Assembly: GCF_003114855.1 (NCBI RefSeq)
Contig: NZ_BFBB01000003.1
Location: 561,077-625,076 of the forward strand
Reading direction: 5' to 3'
From: Leptospira ryugenii
GTDB taxonomy: Bacteria; Spirochaetota; Leptospiria; Leptospirales; Leptospiraceae
Length of the DNA stretch: 64,000 bases
The position numbers were made by a program, and so were the translations under genes. Position 1 is the first letter of the stretch. Each line of letters starts with the position of its first letter. The notes beneath the pieces are model-generated. The model worked only from the letters and a program-made list of their open reading frames with translations, had not been told where the DNA came from and did no database searches. Shown here one piece after another: positions 35,242-44,373 of the stretch.

Positions 35242-36105
35242 TTAGATTGGAAACGGAAAGAGCGAGAATTGATTCTCTGCTAAAATCAATTCTTTATTCT
35301 TATAAGCAGTTCCCCTACCCTCAGCCATCGCAAATTTGCCAAGCGAGAAGTCGTTAGGAGAAAGATAAGGTGTTTGTGTTTCCAATCGAATCAATCGTTT
35401 GCCTTTCTCCTTTGCCAATAGTGTTTTTAAATCTTCTGTTTCGGATTCAATAATGGATACTGAAGCATCAAATGCTCGTTTGATAACACTTTTACTGATG
35501 GGGCGGCTGTTATTGATCTGATGGATCACAATTTTATCTATACTTGGATCTAAGATCAGTTCTTTTATAGGCTCACTATCGCCGATACCGCCATCCAAGA
35601 ATTCACTATTATTAAACGTTTGTACTTCATATAAAAATGGGAATGCAATAGATGCCATAACAGCATCCAAAACATTGCCTTCTGTTATCAGCTCTCGTTT
35701 AGCTTTTGTTAAATTTGATACAGCAATTCCTAAATGGACAGGTAAATCCGAAAATGACTTTCCTCCGAGATAAGGATTTAAAAGATTTCTAGTGGCTTGG
35801 CCTGTTAAAACACCACTGTAGCCCTTCCAACCTTTTTTAAAAAATCTTCCCAATTGAGTAAACGAGTTACCTTCCCAAAAATCAGATTTTTTTAATGAGA
35901 GAACCATCCTTTCCACTTCTGAGAGCTCGATACCCGCTGCATACAATGCGCCTATCAGTGCCCCAGAACTCGAACCCGTGACAATGCTGGGTTTAAAGCC
36001 AATCTCAGAAAGCCCTCGCACAAAGCCTGTATGAGCAAAAAAACCGAAAAAAGCAGATTTGAGACAGAGCGCAGAATACTTTTTTGGAAAGAGCAAATCG
36101 ATCAT
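35242..36105 (-). CDS. patatin-like phospholipase
   Basis: 287 residues. The nucleophile elbow GSSSG (TGSSSGALIGALYAAG near residue 44) and the DGG triad partner (FLDGGIGDSEPI near 168) form the Ser-Asp dyad of patatins, which release fatty acids from phospholipids. The oxyanion-hole glycine-rich segment is altered (SAFFGFFAHTGFVRGL rather than GGGxRG), so activity should be checked. No signal peptide. It lies 42 bases after the P-type ATPase gene and 8 before the kinase gene on the same strand. Confidence 0.85.
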   Translation of the reverse strand: MIDLLFPKKYSALCLKSAFFGFFAHTGFVRGLSEIGFKPSIVTGSSSGALIGALYAAGIELSEVERMVLSLKKSDFWEGNSFTQLGRFFKKGWKGYSGVLTGQATRNLLNPYLGGKSFSDLPVHLGIAVSNLTKAKRELITEGNVLDAVMASIAFPFLYEVQTFNNSEFLDGGIGDSEPIKELILDPSIDKIVIHQINNSRPISKSVIKRAFDASVSIIESETEDLKTLLAKEKGKRLIRLETQTPYLSPNDFSLGKFAMAEGRGTAYKNKELILAENQFSLFPFPI

Positions 36106-36147
36106 ATCTTACTGCAAGATTTTGCCTAAATCGAAAACCTGTATAGA

Positions 36148-38643
36148 CTAAACTTTGCGCCTAAAAATAATTTTTCGTAGTTCATATACTACAATCGTAA
36201 GTATGGAGATAGAAGAGCAAAAGGCAATCGTTTTGAGATTTAGCGGAGCGAAATGGAAAATCTTTTGTAAAACTGGAATGTAGATAGCAGAGTACAAAGA
36301 AAATAAAGTACCCATGACTACTATGGGCAATACGGAGTTTGGTACGCGGAATGTTTCCCAAAACGCTAAATTCGAATTTCGGTTTACCATAATTAACAAA
36401 AGATTTGTGAAAACCAAAGTATAAAAACAAACTGTTGAAATGATAAGAGGATCATCCTCAACATTCGCTTCATACTTCAGTACATAAAAATATGCTAACA
36501 TGATGGAAATCAGCGAAATCGAGCCTTGTGCCAATGCATTTAAAAACAGTGACTTATCAAATAAAGTTTCAGTGGATTTCCTGGGTGGTTTATTCATTTC
36601 TGATACTTCGACGGGTTCTCTTTCAAAGACTAAAGTACTCGTTGGATCTATAATCATCTCTAAAAATACGATATGAACCGCAGAAAGGATTTGAAATGGT
36701 AAATGAAGTAAAGAGGGTAAAAATGCACATCCAATGATTGGAATGTGAACAGCAAGTATATAAGCCAATGCCTTTTTTAAATTATGAAAAATGTGCCTCC
36801 CCTCTTCAACAGCTGAGAGTATTGAGGAAAAACTATCGTCCAAAAGCACTAAATCTGAGGCTTCTCTTGCCACATCCGTTCCTCTTTTTCCCATAGCAAC
36901 GCCGATATCTGCTGTCTTCAAGGCCGGTGCATCGTTCACACCGTCCCCTGTCATTGCGACTACTTCACCCAAACCTTTTAGAATCTTAACAATCTGCCAT
37001 TTATCTTCTGGGCTTACTCTACAAAAGATATTTACATTTGAAATTGTCTGGATACTGTCTTCTTCCCTTAAGCTTCTAAACTCTTCGCCTGTGCATACAG
37101 AATCTGGATTTTTGAGACCAATCTTTCTTGCGATGTGTTTGGCTGTTTCTGGAAAATCTCCTGTGATCATTATCGTTCTTAGCCCGGCTTGGTATGCTCT
37201 TTGAATCGCATTTGGTACCTCTTCGCGAATAGGATCTTCAAGACCTACGAAGCCTAAATATTCAAATTGTAAGTCATGCAGTTCTTCAGGTATCGCCAGA
37301 GAATTTTGTATCGCTTTGGCAACAGCAATAATGCGATACCCTTCTTTTGCCATTCGATTTACAATTGCTAACTGGTTGTGCTTCTCTTTTTCATCCAATT
37401 GAGATAGGCTTAGGATAGTCTCTGGTGCTCCTTTCGCAAAAATGGATAAAGTGTCTCTATGTTGGTAAACAGATGCAAATGCTAAAATATTTTGAGTAAT
37501 TGGGAAATCTTTCAGCCAATGCAGAACAGGCTCATTTTGTAAGTTTATAGATTTAAATTTATTTCTTGCTTCTAAAAATGCAAGATCAACGGGATCTAGC
37601 CCCGACTCTTTACTCGCACGTGCACCGACAAATACTATATGCTTAGAGCTCTCGTTCCAATGACCTTCCTCTTCATTCGAGTCACCTGAACCGTAAGTAT
37701 GGATTTTTTTAATGCTCATACGATTTTGTGTTAAGGTGCCAGTCTTATCAGTACAAAGTATCGTTGCTGTACCTAAACTTTCAATAACACGTGTTTTACG
37801 AGTTAAGACATTTTTTTTACTTAAACGATAGGCACCAAAGGCGAAAAAGATGGTTAATACTAGAGGAAGTTCTTCTGGAAGGATTCCGATGGCAAGAGTT
37901 AAACCTGATAAGATACCTTTCAGCCAATCTCCCTTTGATACACCAAGATATAAAGCTAGACCCAAACAAAGTAACATTGCAAAGATAAATACTATCCGAA
38001 CAATTTGTTCAACTTCCAACTCCAATCGAGTTTTATTCAGATTTTCTTCAGCTATTTTTTTTCCAATCTTACCGATTTCTGTAGATTCTCCGATGGATTT
38101 AACTTCGCAGACAGCTTCACCATTTACAACCAAGGTTCCGCAATAAATGGTATCGGCCCTGTTCTTGGTAACAGAGATGGATTCTCCGGTAAGAATGGAC
38201 TCGTCAACTTTGAGATGCTGAGTACTTACAATATTTGAGTCAGCAGGTATCCGATCACCTTCACTGAGAAGGATATAATCTCCAGGCACCAACTCTCTGC
38301 CATCCAATCTCTGTATGGCTGCGTCCCGAATTACCATACATCTTGGGCTTGCCATCTCTCTTAAAGCTTTCAATGCTTTACTCGTTTTGCCTTCTTGGAT
38401 GAATGTAATAATCACAATGAGAGCCACTGATGCAGATAGAATCATTGCTTCTCCCAAATCTCCAATGAGAGTATAGATTAGTCCAATTAAGACCAATAGA
38501 AAGACCATTGGTTCCTTTAAAATATCATAAAGGCTCTGTAAAACATTCTTTTCTTTTTGCTGCCGAAGTTCATTCCAACCCGACACCTTTCGAATATTTG
38601 GAATTTCCTCAGAACTTAGCCCTTTAAATTGATCAATCTGCAA
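36148..38643 (-). CDS. P-type cation-transporting ATPase (P2-like, PEEL subgroup)
   Basis: 831 residues. N-terminal cation-ATPase helix, E1-E2 domain with LTGES (DESILTGESISVT), phosphorylation site CTDKTGTLTQNRMS, MITGDFPETA, and hinge MTGDGVNDAPALK. Around ten membrane helices. The M4 ion-site motif is GILPEELPL instead of the PEGLP of calcium ATPases, and M6 reads FLEMIIDPTSTLVFE; this combination recurs in an uncharacterised group of bacterial P2-like pumps. The transported ion (Ca, Mn, Mg or H) cannot be named. It is 20 bases downstream of the flavoprotein/ferredoxin gene, suggesting a shared role. Confidence 0.88.
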   Translation of the reverse strand: MQIDQFKGLSSEEIPNIRKVSGWNELRQQKEKNVLQSLYDILKEPMVFLLVLIGLIYTLIGDLGEAMILSASVALIVIITFIQEGKTSKALKALREMASPRCMVIRDAAIQRLDGRELVPGDYILLSEGDRIPADSNIVSTQHLKVDESILTGESISVTKNRADTIYCGTLVVNGEAVCEVKSIGESTEIGKIGKKIAEENLNKTRLELEVEQIVRIVFIFAMLLCLGLALYLGVSKGDWLKGILSGLTLAIGILPEELPLVLTIFFAFGAYRLSKKNVLTRKTRVIESLGTATILCTDKTGTLTQNRMSIKKIHTYGSGDSNEEEGHWNESSKHIVFVGARASKESGLDPVDLAFLEARNKFKSINLQNEPVLHWLKDFPITQNILAFASVYQHRDTLSIFAKGAPETILSLSQLDEKEKHNQLAIVNRMAKEGYRIIAVAKAIQNSLAIPEELHDLQFEYLGFVGLEDPIREEVPNAIQRAYQAGLRTIMITGDFPETAKHIARKIGLKNPDSVCTGEEFRSLREEDSIQTISNVNIFCRVSPEDKWQIVKILKGLGEVVAMTGDGVNDAPALKTADIGVAMGKRGTDVAREASDLVLLDDSFSSILSAVEEGRHIFHNLKKALAYILAVHIPIIGCAFLPSLLHLPFQILSAVHIVFLEMIIDPTSTLVFEREPVEVSEMNKPPRKSTETLFDKSLFLNALAQGSISLISIMLAYFYVLKYEANVEDDPLIISTVCFYTLVFTNLLLIMVNRNSNLAFWETFRVPNSVLPIVVMGTLFSLYSAIYIPVLQKIFHFAPLNLKTIAFCSSISILTIVVYELRKIIFRRKV

Positions 38644-38663
38644 TGGATAGCACCGTTGTTTTT

Positions 38664-40934
38664 TTACGAATTCTTTGCCTGAAGCGTATCGAAGAAAATC
38701 CCCTGATTAGTAGAACGACCAAAGGACAAGACATCCGTTGGGCAGAGAGATACACAAGCGGAACATCGAACACATTGTACACTGTCCATAGGTCTACCTT
38801 GGTTGGCATAAGACATCACATCTATCCCTTGGTGACAGTTTTTTGTACAAATGTTACATGATATACATTTTTCTTTCTTTGCAAAAATTCGAAACTGAGT
38901 AAATTTTGCATAGATATGCATAAGCGCTGCAAGCGGGCAAAACATTCTACACCAAATTCTACCTGAAAAAAAGAAATAAAGTCCTACTCCGAGCACCCCT
39001 GCCAATCCAATATCCACAAGCAAGTCATACATCCATTTTACTGAATCCACAAACATACCTAACTGACTTTGAGAATCACTTGGATTCCAAAAGTAAATCG
39101 AACTTAATTTACCAAGAGTCAATAAAAATGCGAGCCCTAGTATGATCTGTCCAGAATGCTCCCATCGGTAGGCAAGCTTGGAATGTGGCATCTTTTGCCT
39201 GTGTTCATCACCCAATGTTTCTGCCAGTCCTCCACAGGAACAAATCCAACCGCAATAGGCTCCTTTTCCGTATCGTATAACTAAGATCGGAAGAAGGACA
39301 AAAGTTGTCGTCAGACCATATACTAACCAAAAGTATGTGAGAGACCCATCATAGAGAACTGACATACTCAAAGGCCAGAGCAAAATAAATCCATAAGCCT
39401 TCCAATAGGCCCCATTTGGAAAAATTTGAGTGTTCACAAAACTATCTGGGCCACCCAGAAATCCATTCTTTCCTAAATAAGGAAATATTATCTCAGGAAG
39501 CAGGAATAAGAAAAAGACTTGGATAAAAATCAAACATGACGTTTGCCATGCGATATATTCGGTTTTTCGAATATACATCCTTCGAATGCCAAAGACAAGT
39601 ATTGTCAGCGAGTAAAGAAAAGTATAATGAAAGCTCGGAAGTTTTGATAAGAAATGAACTCCAAAGAATTTCGAAGAGACATACGTATATGTAAAGTAGA
39701 GTAATACAAATGACAGGTAAACATTTCGAAAGATAGTCCACTGATTTGACCAGAGGAGAGTTTTAGAAATGCCATATAAGGTAGGTAATAAAGATATGAA
39801 TCCAATGAATAACGAAAAGTTTGCAATCTGGGTCGCAAAAAAACCGGTATAGAAGGATGCCTTACCAAAATAAAAAAATGAGGCAAAGCTTAAAGCGGAA
39901 ACCAATCCGAAGTATTCCCATTTTGACCATTGGTTTTCCATTAAGATGCCAATCTGATGTAAAAAATTTATGGGAGCTTTTGATCCAATAAGGATGAAGA
40001 CTTGGCTACAGAGGATCTTTTTACCTTTCTCTGCTTGGAGAAGGACCACGGAGTTTGATTTGATTTCTGAAATCTTGGCCTCTGGATGAAATTGAATCTT
40101 TCCTTCAGCTACCAAATTCTGAAATGCTTTTAGATTTTCCACCTTTGGCCTAACCAGTTCCTTTCCCTTATACACCAGGTGTAGCGTTTTAGCATAGGGG
40201 GCAGCAGCAATGGCAGCTTCAATGGCGGAATCCCCTCCTCCTACAATCACGACATCATGGTCGCTCGTATCCTTTGGATCAATTAAACGATAGAATACAT
40301 GTGCGGAATCTTCCCCAGGGATAGACAATCGTTTGGGATCCCCAGATTTCCCAATGGCCAAAATTACATTTTTTGAAGAATAGCGAATGCCATCTGTTAG
40401 TTGAACTTCAAACCCGCCCGTACTTTTGTTTTTTGTAATATTCGTAACTCTAGCATTGGTCTCAACCTCTATTCTTTCCTGATCTAGAACATTTGTCAAT
40501 TCAGCAAGGAGGGCTTCTTTCGTTTTGCCAGTAAGAGCGATCGGAGATTCCAATTGGAGATCATCGGGATATGCAAAGATGGGCTTTCCTTTTGGATAGC
40601 TTAGTATCGTTTGGAAGCTAACATTTGATTCCAGAACTTTGCATTTTTTTCCAAGTCTTTTTGCTTCGATCGCACAGGCTATACCACTTGGTCCTGCACC
40701 TATGATGATTGCATCGTAGTCTTCCGATTTGTTTTCATAGGTATGTTTCCAAACTTCTATGCCACTTTTAACCGCAAGTTTGAGGAGCGGAACACCCGTT
40801 AAATCTCCAATAACAAATAAACCTGTTAAATTGGTCTCGGAATTTTCCGTTAAACGAGGATAAGTTTCTTTTTCTCTCTTAGGAACACCTGCATTCAGCC
40901 AGTTCAAATACTTCGAAAAGAGGGAAATCACCAT
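38664..40934 (-). CDS. flavoprotein fused to a membrane polyferredoxin (NapH/CcoG-like)
   Basis: 756 residues. The N-terminal ~340 residues are an FAD/NAD(P) oxidoreductase: dinucleotide motifs IIIGAGPSG (76-84) and VIVGGGDSAIEA (~213), thioredoxin-reductase-like. The FAD-binding motif GLFVIGDLTG, normally at the C-terminal end of such a domain, lies before it (39-48). The middle (~345-680) has about nine helices, with CGWICSCGG near 575 and CRMFCPL near 660 as in NapH/NosR/CcoG. The end has two [4Fe-4S] motifs, CISCNICTKNC and CVRCSACVSLCP. It could pass electrons from NAD(P)H through flavin to iron-sulphur centres across the membrane. Partner unknown. AAGGAATATG precedes the ATG. Confidence 0.87.
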   Translation of the reverse strand: MVISLFSKYLNWLNAGVPKREKETYPRLTENSETNLTGLFVIGDLTGVPLLKLAVKSGIEVWKHTYENKSEDYDAIIIGAGPSGIACAIEAKRLGKKCKVLESNVSFQTILSYPKGKPIFAYPDDLQLESPIALTGKTKEALLAELTNVLDQERIEVETNARVTNITKNKSTGGFEVQLTDGIRYSSKNVILAIGKSGDPKRLSIPGEDSAHVFYRLIDPKDTSDHDVVIVGGGDSAIEAAIAAAPYAKTLHLVYKGKELVRPKVENLKAFQNLVAEGKIQFHPEAKISEIKSNSVVLLQAEKGKKILCSQVFILIGSKAPINFLHQIGILMENQWSKWEYFGLVSALSFASFFYFGKASFYTGFFATQIANFSLFIGFISLLPTLYGISKTLLWSNQWTIFRNVYLSFVLLYFTYTYVSSKFFGVHFLSKLPSFHYTFLYSLTILVFGIRRMYIRKTEYIAWQTSCLIFIQVFFLFLLPEIIFPYLGKNGFLGGPDSFVNTQIFPNGAYWKAYGFILLWPLSMSVLYDGSLTYFWLVYGLTTTFVLLPILVIRYGKGAYCGWICSCGGLAETLGDEHRQKMPHSKLAYRWEHSGQIILGLAFLLTLGKLSSIYFWNPSDSQSQLGMFVDSVKWMYDLLVDIGLAGVLGVGLYFFFSGRIWCRMFCPLAALMHIYAKFTQFRIFAKKEKCISCNICTKNCHQGIDVMSYANQGRPMDSVQCVRCSACVSLCPTDVLSFGRSTNQGIFFDTLQAKNS

Positions 40935-40947
40935 TTACATATTCCTT

Positions 40948-42243
40948 TTAGGATCCCTTCGGTAATCTAAGGATCATCTTTGTCCCATAACCCTCCCTCG
41001 ATTCTATCCAAAACTCCCCAGACTGGACAAGCAATAATTCATAGCTGACAAGTAAACCTATGCCAGTTCCTCTTTCCCCCATCGTTCCAAATTCTGATTT
41101 GATTGGGTGGCGGTTCATGATTGCTTCTTGGACAAACAAGGGGATTGGTTTTCCTTCATTTAAAAATGAAATTTCTGTTTGGTGGCCTAAGTCTTTGGAT
41201 TCAATTTCCACTTTTCCTCCAATAGGAGAAAACTTTATCGCATTCGAGAGAAGATTGCGAAAAATGGAGGCCATCATCCGTTCATCAACAAAGGCAATAT
41301 GTTCCTTTGCAACTTTAATGTCCCAATGAATCTTTTTTTCGAGTGCGATCACTGAAAACAACTCTAAAGAGTTTTGTAACAGTTGCTCCAATCCGACTCG
41401 CTCAGGAATAAAATGATAGCGTTTGGTATCGTTCTTTACCCATTCCAAAAGATTTTCTAAGACAACATAACTTTGGTTTGCATTTTTTTGTAGTTCTTTT
41501 AGTGAATTTGTAATCTCTTCTGCAGAATATTTTTTCCAAGATTCCAGTAAGATAGACAAAAAAGTACCCATACTTCCTATGGGACCTTTTAGATCATGAG
41601 CTAAAATAGAAAAGATTCTTTCTTTATATAGATTGGTTCGTTTGATCTCTTGTTGATTTCTTTCTGTATTTCTCAGAAAGTAAAAAAGTACGGCAGCAAG
41701 AATCAAAAAACAAGAGGCAACAGAGCTGATCTGGAAGGACTCTCTCACTCTAAAATCAAAAAATGGGCTCTCGGGCGTGAGATAAGGAGGCTCATGTAAG
41801 AAGCCAATATATGTATATAAGAATAAATTTAATAAAAAATATGCTAAGATTAAATATTTATGTTTATAAGATAAAACCAAAAACGGTAAAAGTGCAATGA
41901 GCAAAAAATTATAATGAGCGCCCAATAAATTTCCGTAAAAAAGGTAGGTTGTTAAAAAAACAACTAACGGAATACAGGAAAGGATCAGAACTCTGGACGT
42001 TGTGTAATAATGTTTATGGTTTAAATAGATCGCATAAGATAAAATGAAGGCAAACGGGGTATTGATTGCAGGGATTAAAAACTTACCCAGAGAATCATAG
42101 CTATAAAAAAGAATGCTATAAAGGATATTCGATGAAATTGCAAGCAGAGCGGATATGTTTGCCAATTGAATCCGAAGGCTAGATTCGGGGTCACGTTCTT
42201 CTGTAACCCCTGCATAAATCAACTTTCTTAGAGTCGGAATCAT
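40948..42243 (-). CDS. membrane-bound sensor histidine kinase
   Basis: 431 residues. Six hydrophobic segments in residues ~30-195 with short loops (a 6TM integral sensor with no large extracellular domain), then a DHp domain with the His in LAHDLKGPIGSMG and an HATPase with FRNLLSNAIKFSP (N box) and GERGTGIGLLVSYELL (G box). ATG at 42243 overlaps the stop codon of the upstream lipoprotein gene (TGATG); a TTG one codon earlier is also possible. A sensor of membrane state or of a hydrophobic signal is plausible; no response regulator is adjacent. Confidence 0.87.
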   Translation of the reverse strand: MIPTLRKLIYAGVTEERDPESSLRIQLANISALLAISSNILYSILFYSYDSLGKFLIPAINTPFAFILSYAIYLNHKHYYTTSRVLILSCIPLVVFLTTYLFYGNLLGAHYNFLLIALLPFLVLSYKHKYLILAYFLLNLFLYTYIGFLHEPPYLTPESPFFDFRVRESFQISSVASCFLILAAVLFYFLRNTERNQQEIKRTNLYKERIFSILAHDLKGPIGSMGTFLSILLESWKKYSAEEITNSLKELQKNANQSYVVLENLLEWVKNDTKRYHFIPERVGLEQLLQNSLELFSVIALEKKIHWDIKVAKEHIAFVDERMMASIFRNLLSNAIKFSPIGGKVEIESKDLGHQTEISFLNEGKPIPLFVQEAIMNRHPIKSEFGTMGERGTGIGLLVSYELLLVQSGEFWIESREGYGTKMILRLPKGS

Positions 42244-42842
42244 CAATCCATCTCGTTGTGAAGCTCTTGCTTGGCACCTTTTTTGAATTCGAACATCCTC
42301 TCTTTGCTCATACCAATGATGTGGTGTGTGATGGAAAGCCGATCTCCAACAAACTCAGGCGACAATCTTAATTCCACGACACGATACCACGTTTCTTTGG
42401 GAGGGACAATGAAGGCGTGGTTCACACATAGACATTTGAATTTAAAACCAAAGCTATGTTCTACAGGTAAGGCCTGGTGAGGAGCTGCAAAGAAATAAAT
42501 TTCTTTATCACTTTCATTCTTCATGACGAGGACAAATTGTTTTTTTGAACCGGGAGACATCCAAAAACTTGAATCTTCGATGGGTATAGAGAAAGGCTTT
42601 GGTTTTGCATCAGTAACGGAACCAGTTGTCCAAAGATCTAAGGCTTGGCCGACAGATGGTTCATAGATTTGCATTTTCAATGGGATTTGTGAATATTCCC
42701 AAGAAATTTGAATATGAACCTGTTTGGCCTTACTTGGTTCGTTTAGACTTAGTTCTTGTGCTGCGTTTTTGTCTGTTTTTCCACAATGGGCAAAACAAAA
42801 CATGAGAACAAGGCACAAGAACCGTATGAAATAGGGAAACAA
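42243..42842 (-). CDS. small lipoprotein with a CLC motif, weakly Cox11/CtaG-like
   Basis: 199 residues. Signal peptide with lipobox CFAHC (lipidation at Cys20). The mature part has FAAPHQALPVEHSFGFKFKC (start of the segment) and CLCVNHAFIVPPKETWYRVVELRLSP (C-x-C followed by Pro-Pro-x-Glu). This resembles the copper-binding CFC region and the following LxPGE..PVVFxVDP strand of Cox11/CtaG, but the match is short and I mark it as inference. The ordered beta-sandwich pattern is consistent with a copper chaperone-like fold. It sits between the glycan-binding lipoprotein gene (3-base gap) and the histidine kinase gene (overlap). Confidence 0.6.
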   Translation of the reverse strand: MFPYFIRFLCLVLMFCFAHCGKTDKNAAQELSLNEPSKAKQVHIQISWEYSQIPLKMQIYEPSVGQALDLWTTGSVTDAKPKPFSIPIEDSSFWMSPGSKKQFVLVMKNESDKEIYFFAAPHQALPVEHSFGFKFKCLCVNHAFIVPPKETWYRVVELRLSPEFVGDRLSITHHIIGMSKERMFEFKKGAKQELHNEMD

Positions 42843-42845
42843 GGT

Positions 42846-44315
42846 CTATTCCAAACCTAATTCTAATGTTGAGAAATCTAAGTTCTGTGTTGTTTTTTTA
42901 TTGATCAGATAAAATTTGTTGCCTACAACCTTCAAGCTCACATGCTCCTGGAAAATCTTTTCCGTGTTATCAGGATCAGCATTTTTGACTTTATTGCAGT
43001 CTCTCCCACATCCATTGCAATCACCCTCACCATAATCGAGAAAACTAGTAAAGGTTTGCTTTCTTAAAAATCCAAAGATGCGGATATCAATTTGTCCAGG
43101 TTTTTTTTCTGTTACCTGGTAATTGCCCATGCCATAAAACTTTCTAGAACTTTCTTCACCAGCATCATAATTTGTACGAGCCGTACTTCCTTCCAAAAAG
43201 AAAGTTCCATCTGAACGCAGACGAAGTGTCCAATCAGAGGAACTGGGTGCTTCAAATTGTGCATCGACTGGTACTTCGCTAGATGCCCCAGCTGGCATAT
43301 CGGTAACAGGGGATACTTCTGGTTCCACTGCCTCCCCGCCTGTCAACCCACGATTGAGCACATTGCGCAAAGATGCGGCCGTAAAGTCTGCAAAGTATTG
43401 TTTGGCGGTTGCTTGTGACTTTGCAAGTGTATCGACTGCTATCCAATCCCCTCCATTCCCAAATCGAAGCTCTGATATCACAAAACCCTTTTCTGAATAT
43501 CCTGGATAAATCGAGTTGACTGTGAGCTTTAAGCTTTTGCCAGAGAAAGGTTTTGTTAATTTAATTTCTTGGCTGCCCATTGCATCTTCAATGTTCACTG
43601 TTTCTGAGTATCCATCGTCACCAGTAAGAGTAAATTCCTTTACCCTTCCATTCTTAATACAGTGGACGTCTGATCTTTGGTATCCATTCCAAATCTTTAA
43701 TTGGTCAATTTTTTGTTTAGAATCAAAGTCAAATTGTAAACTTACTCCGACGGCACCTTTGGCGGTCGCATAACCATTCTCATATTTGGAATCAAAAAGG
43801 TTCATCGCAGAATAACTAGTTTCAGGCGATGCAGTTTCTGAAGCCGTTACTTTTGCCGTTACAATCTCTGGTATGATTGGCCTGTATTTTTTTTGTTTTT
43901 CATCATAAAAGGCAACAGATTTTAAACAAATATCTGTATTTCTTTGGAAGTTAAGTGTAAGGGAACGTGCACTCACAGCAGGTTCAAATACTACATCTGA
44001 ATTTGATTTTTCTACATCAGTACTTGCGTATACTTCATCGAAATTTACATAGGCAGCAATTCTATCTTTAAAGGAACCTGAGCAAGATTCAATGGAAACC
44101 TTGCTCAGCACAAATGGCTCATCTGCATAAAAATGTAGTTTCACAAATTCAGCACCTGGCTCTGCCTTCCATTCTTTCCCAGCTAACACCAAAAATGGCA
44201 AGCCATTGTCCATTGAAGTCGAAGTCACCATTGATATACTAATTTTTTTGCCACAATTCGTACCAAAAAGCACGATTAGAGTGAATAGAAGCACTTTAAG
44301 TAGTTTGGATTTCAT
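42846..44315 (-). CDS. lipoprotein with discoidin/NADase-type glycan-binding domain
   Basis: 489 residues. Signal peptide with lipobox FGTNC. The central part (about 150-290: ASPETSYSAMNLFDSKYENGYATAKGAVG..., IDQLKIWNGYQRSD, FTLTGDDGYSETV) matches the NADase-type glycan-binding/discoidin-like domain known from leptospiral surface lipoproteins. The C-terminal ~130 residues (DWTLRLRSDGTFFLEGSTAR, then CNGCGRDCNKVKN) may form a lipocalin-like fold with a Cys cluster. It probably binds glycans at the cell surface or in the periplasm. Three bases separate it from the next lipoprotein gene. Confidence 0.75.
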   Translation of the reverse strand: MKSKLLKVLLFTLIVLFGTNCGKKISISMVTSTSMDNGLPFLVLAGKEWKAEPGAEFVKLHFYADEPFVLSKVSIESCSGSFKDRIAAYVNFDEVYASTDVEKSNSDVVFEPAVSARSLTLNFQRNTDICLKSVAFYDEKQKKYRPIIPEIVTAKVTASETASPETSYSAMNLFDSKYENGYATAKGAVGVSLQFDFDSKQKIDQLKIWNGYQRSDVHCIKNGRVKEFTLTGDDGYSETVNIEDAMGSQEIKLTKPFSGKSLKLTVNSIYPGYSEKGFVISELRFGNGGDWIAVDTLAKSQATAKQYFADFTAASLRNVLNRGLTGGEAVEPEVSPVTDMPAGASSEVPVDAQFEAPSSSDWTLRLRSDGTFFLEGSTARTNYDAGEESSRKFYGMGNYQVTEKKPGQIDIRIFGFLRKQTFTSFLDYGEGDCNGCGRDCNKVKNADPDNTEKIFQEHVSLKVVGNKFYLINKKTTQNLDFSTLELGLE

Positions 44316-44373
44316 TGTATTCCTTTCTGTGTCTGAAAAGAAAAATGCCTATTCTAAAAATAGCAATATTTTT

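Noticed and set aside
36791..37204. 137-codon open frame on the plus strand
   Set aside because: Antisense to the P-type ATPase gene in its catalytic core, no protein-like character.
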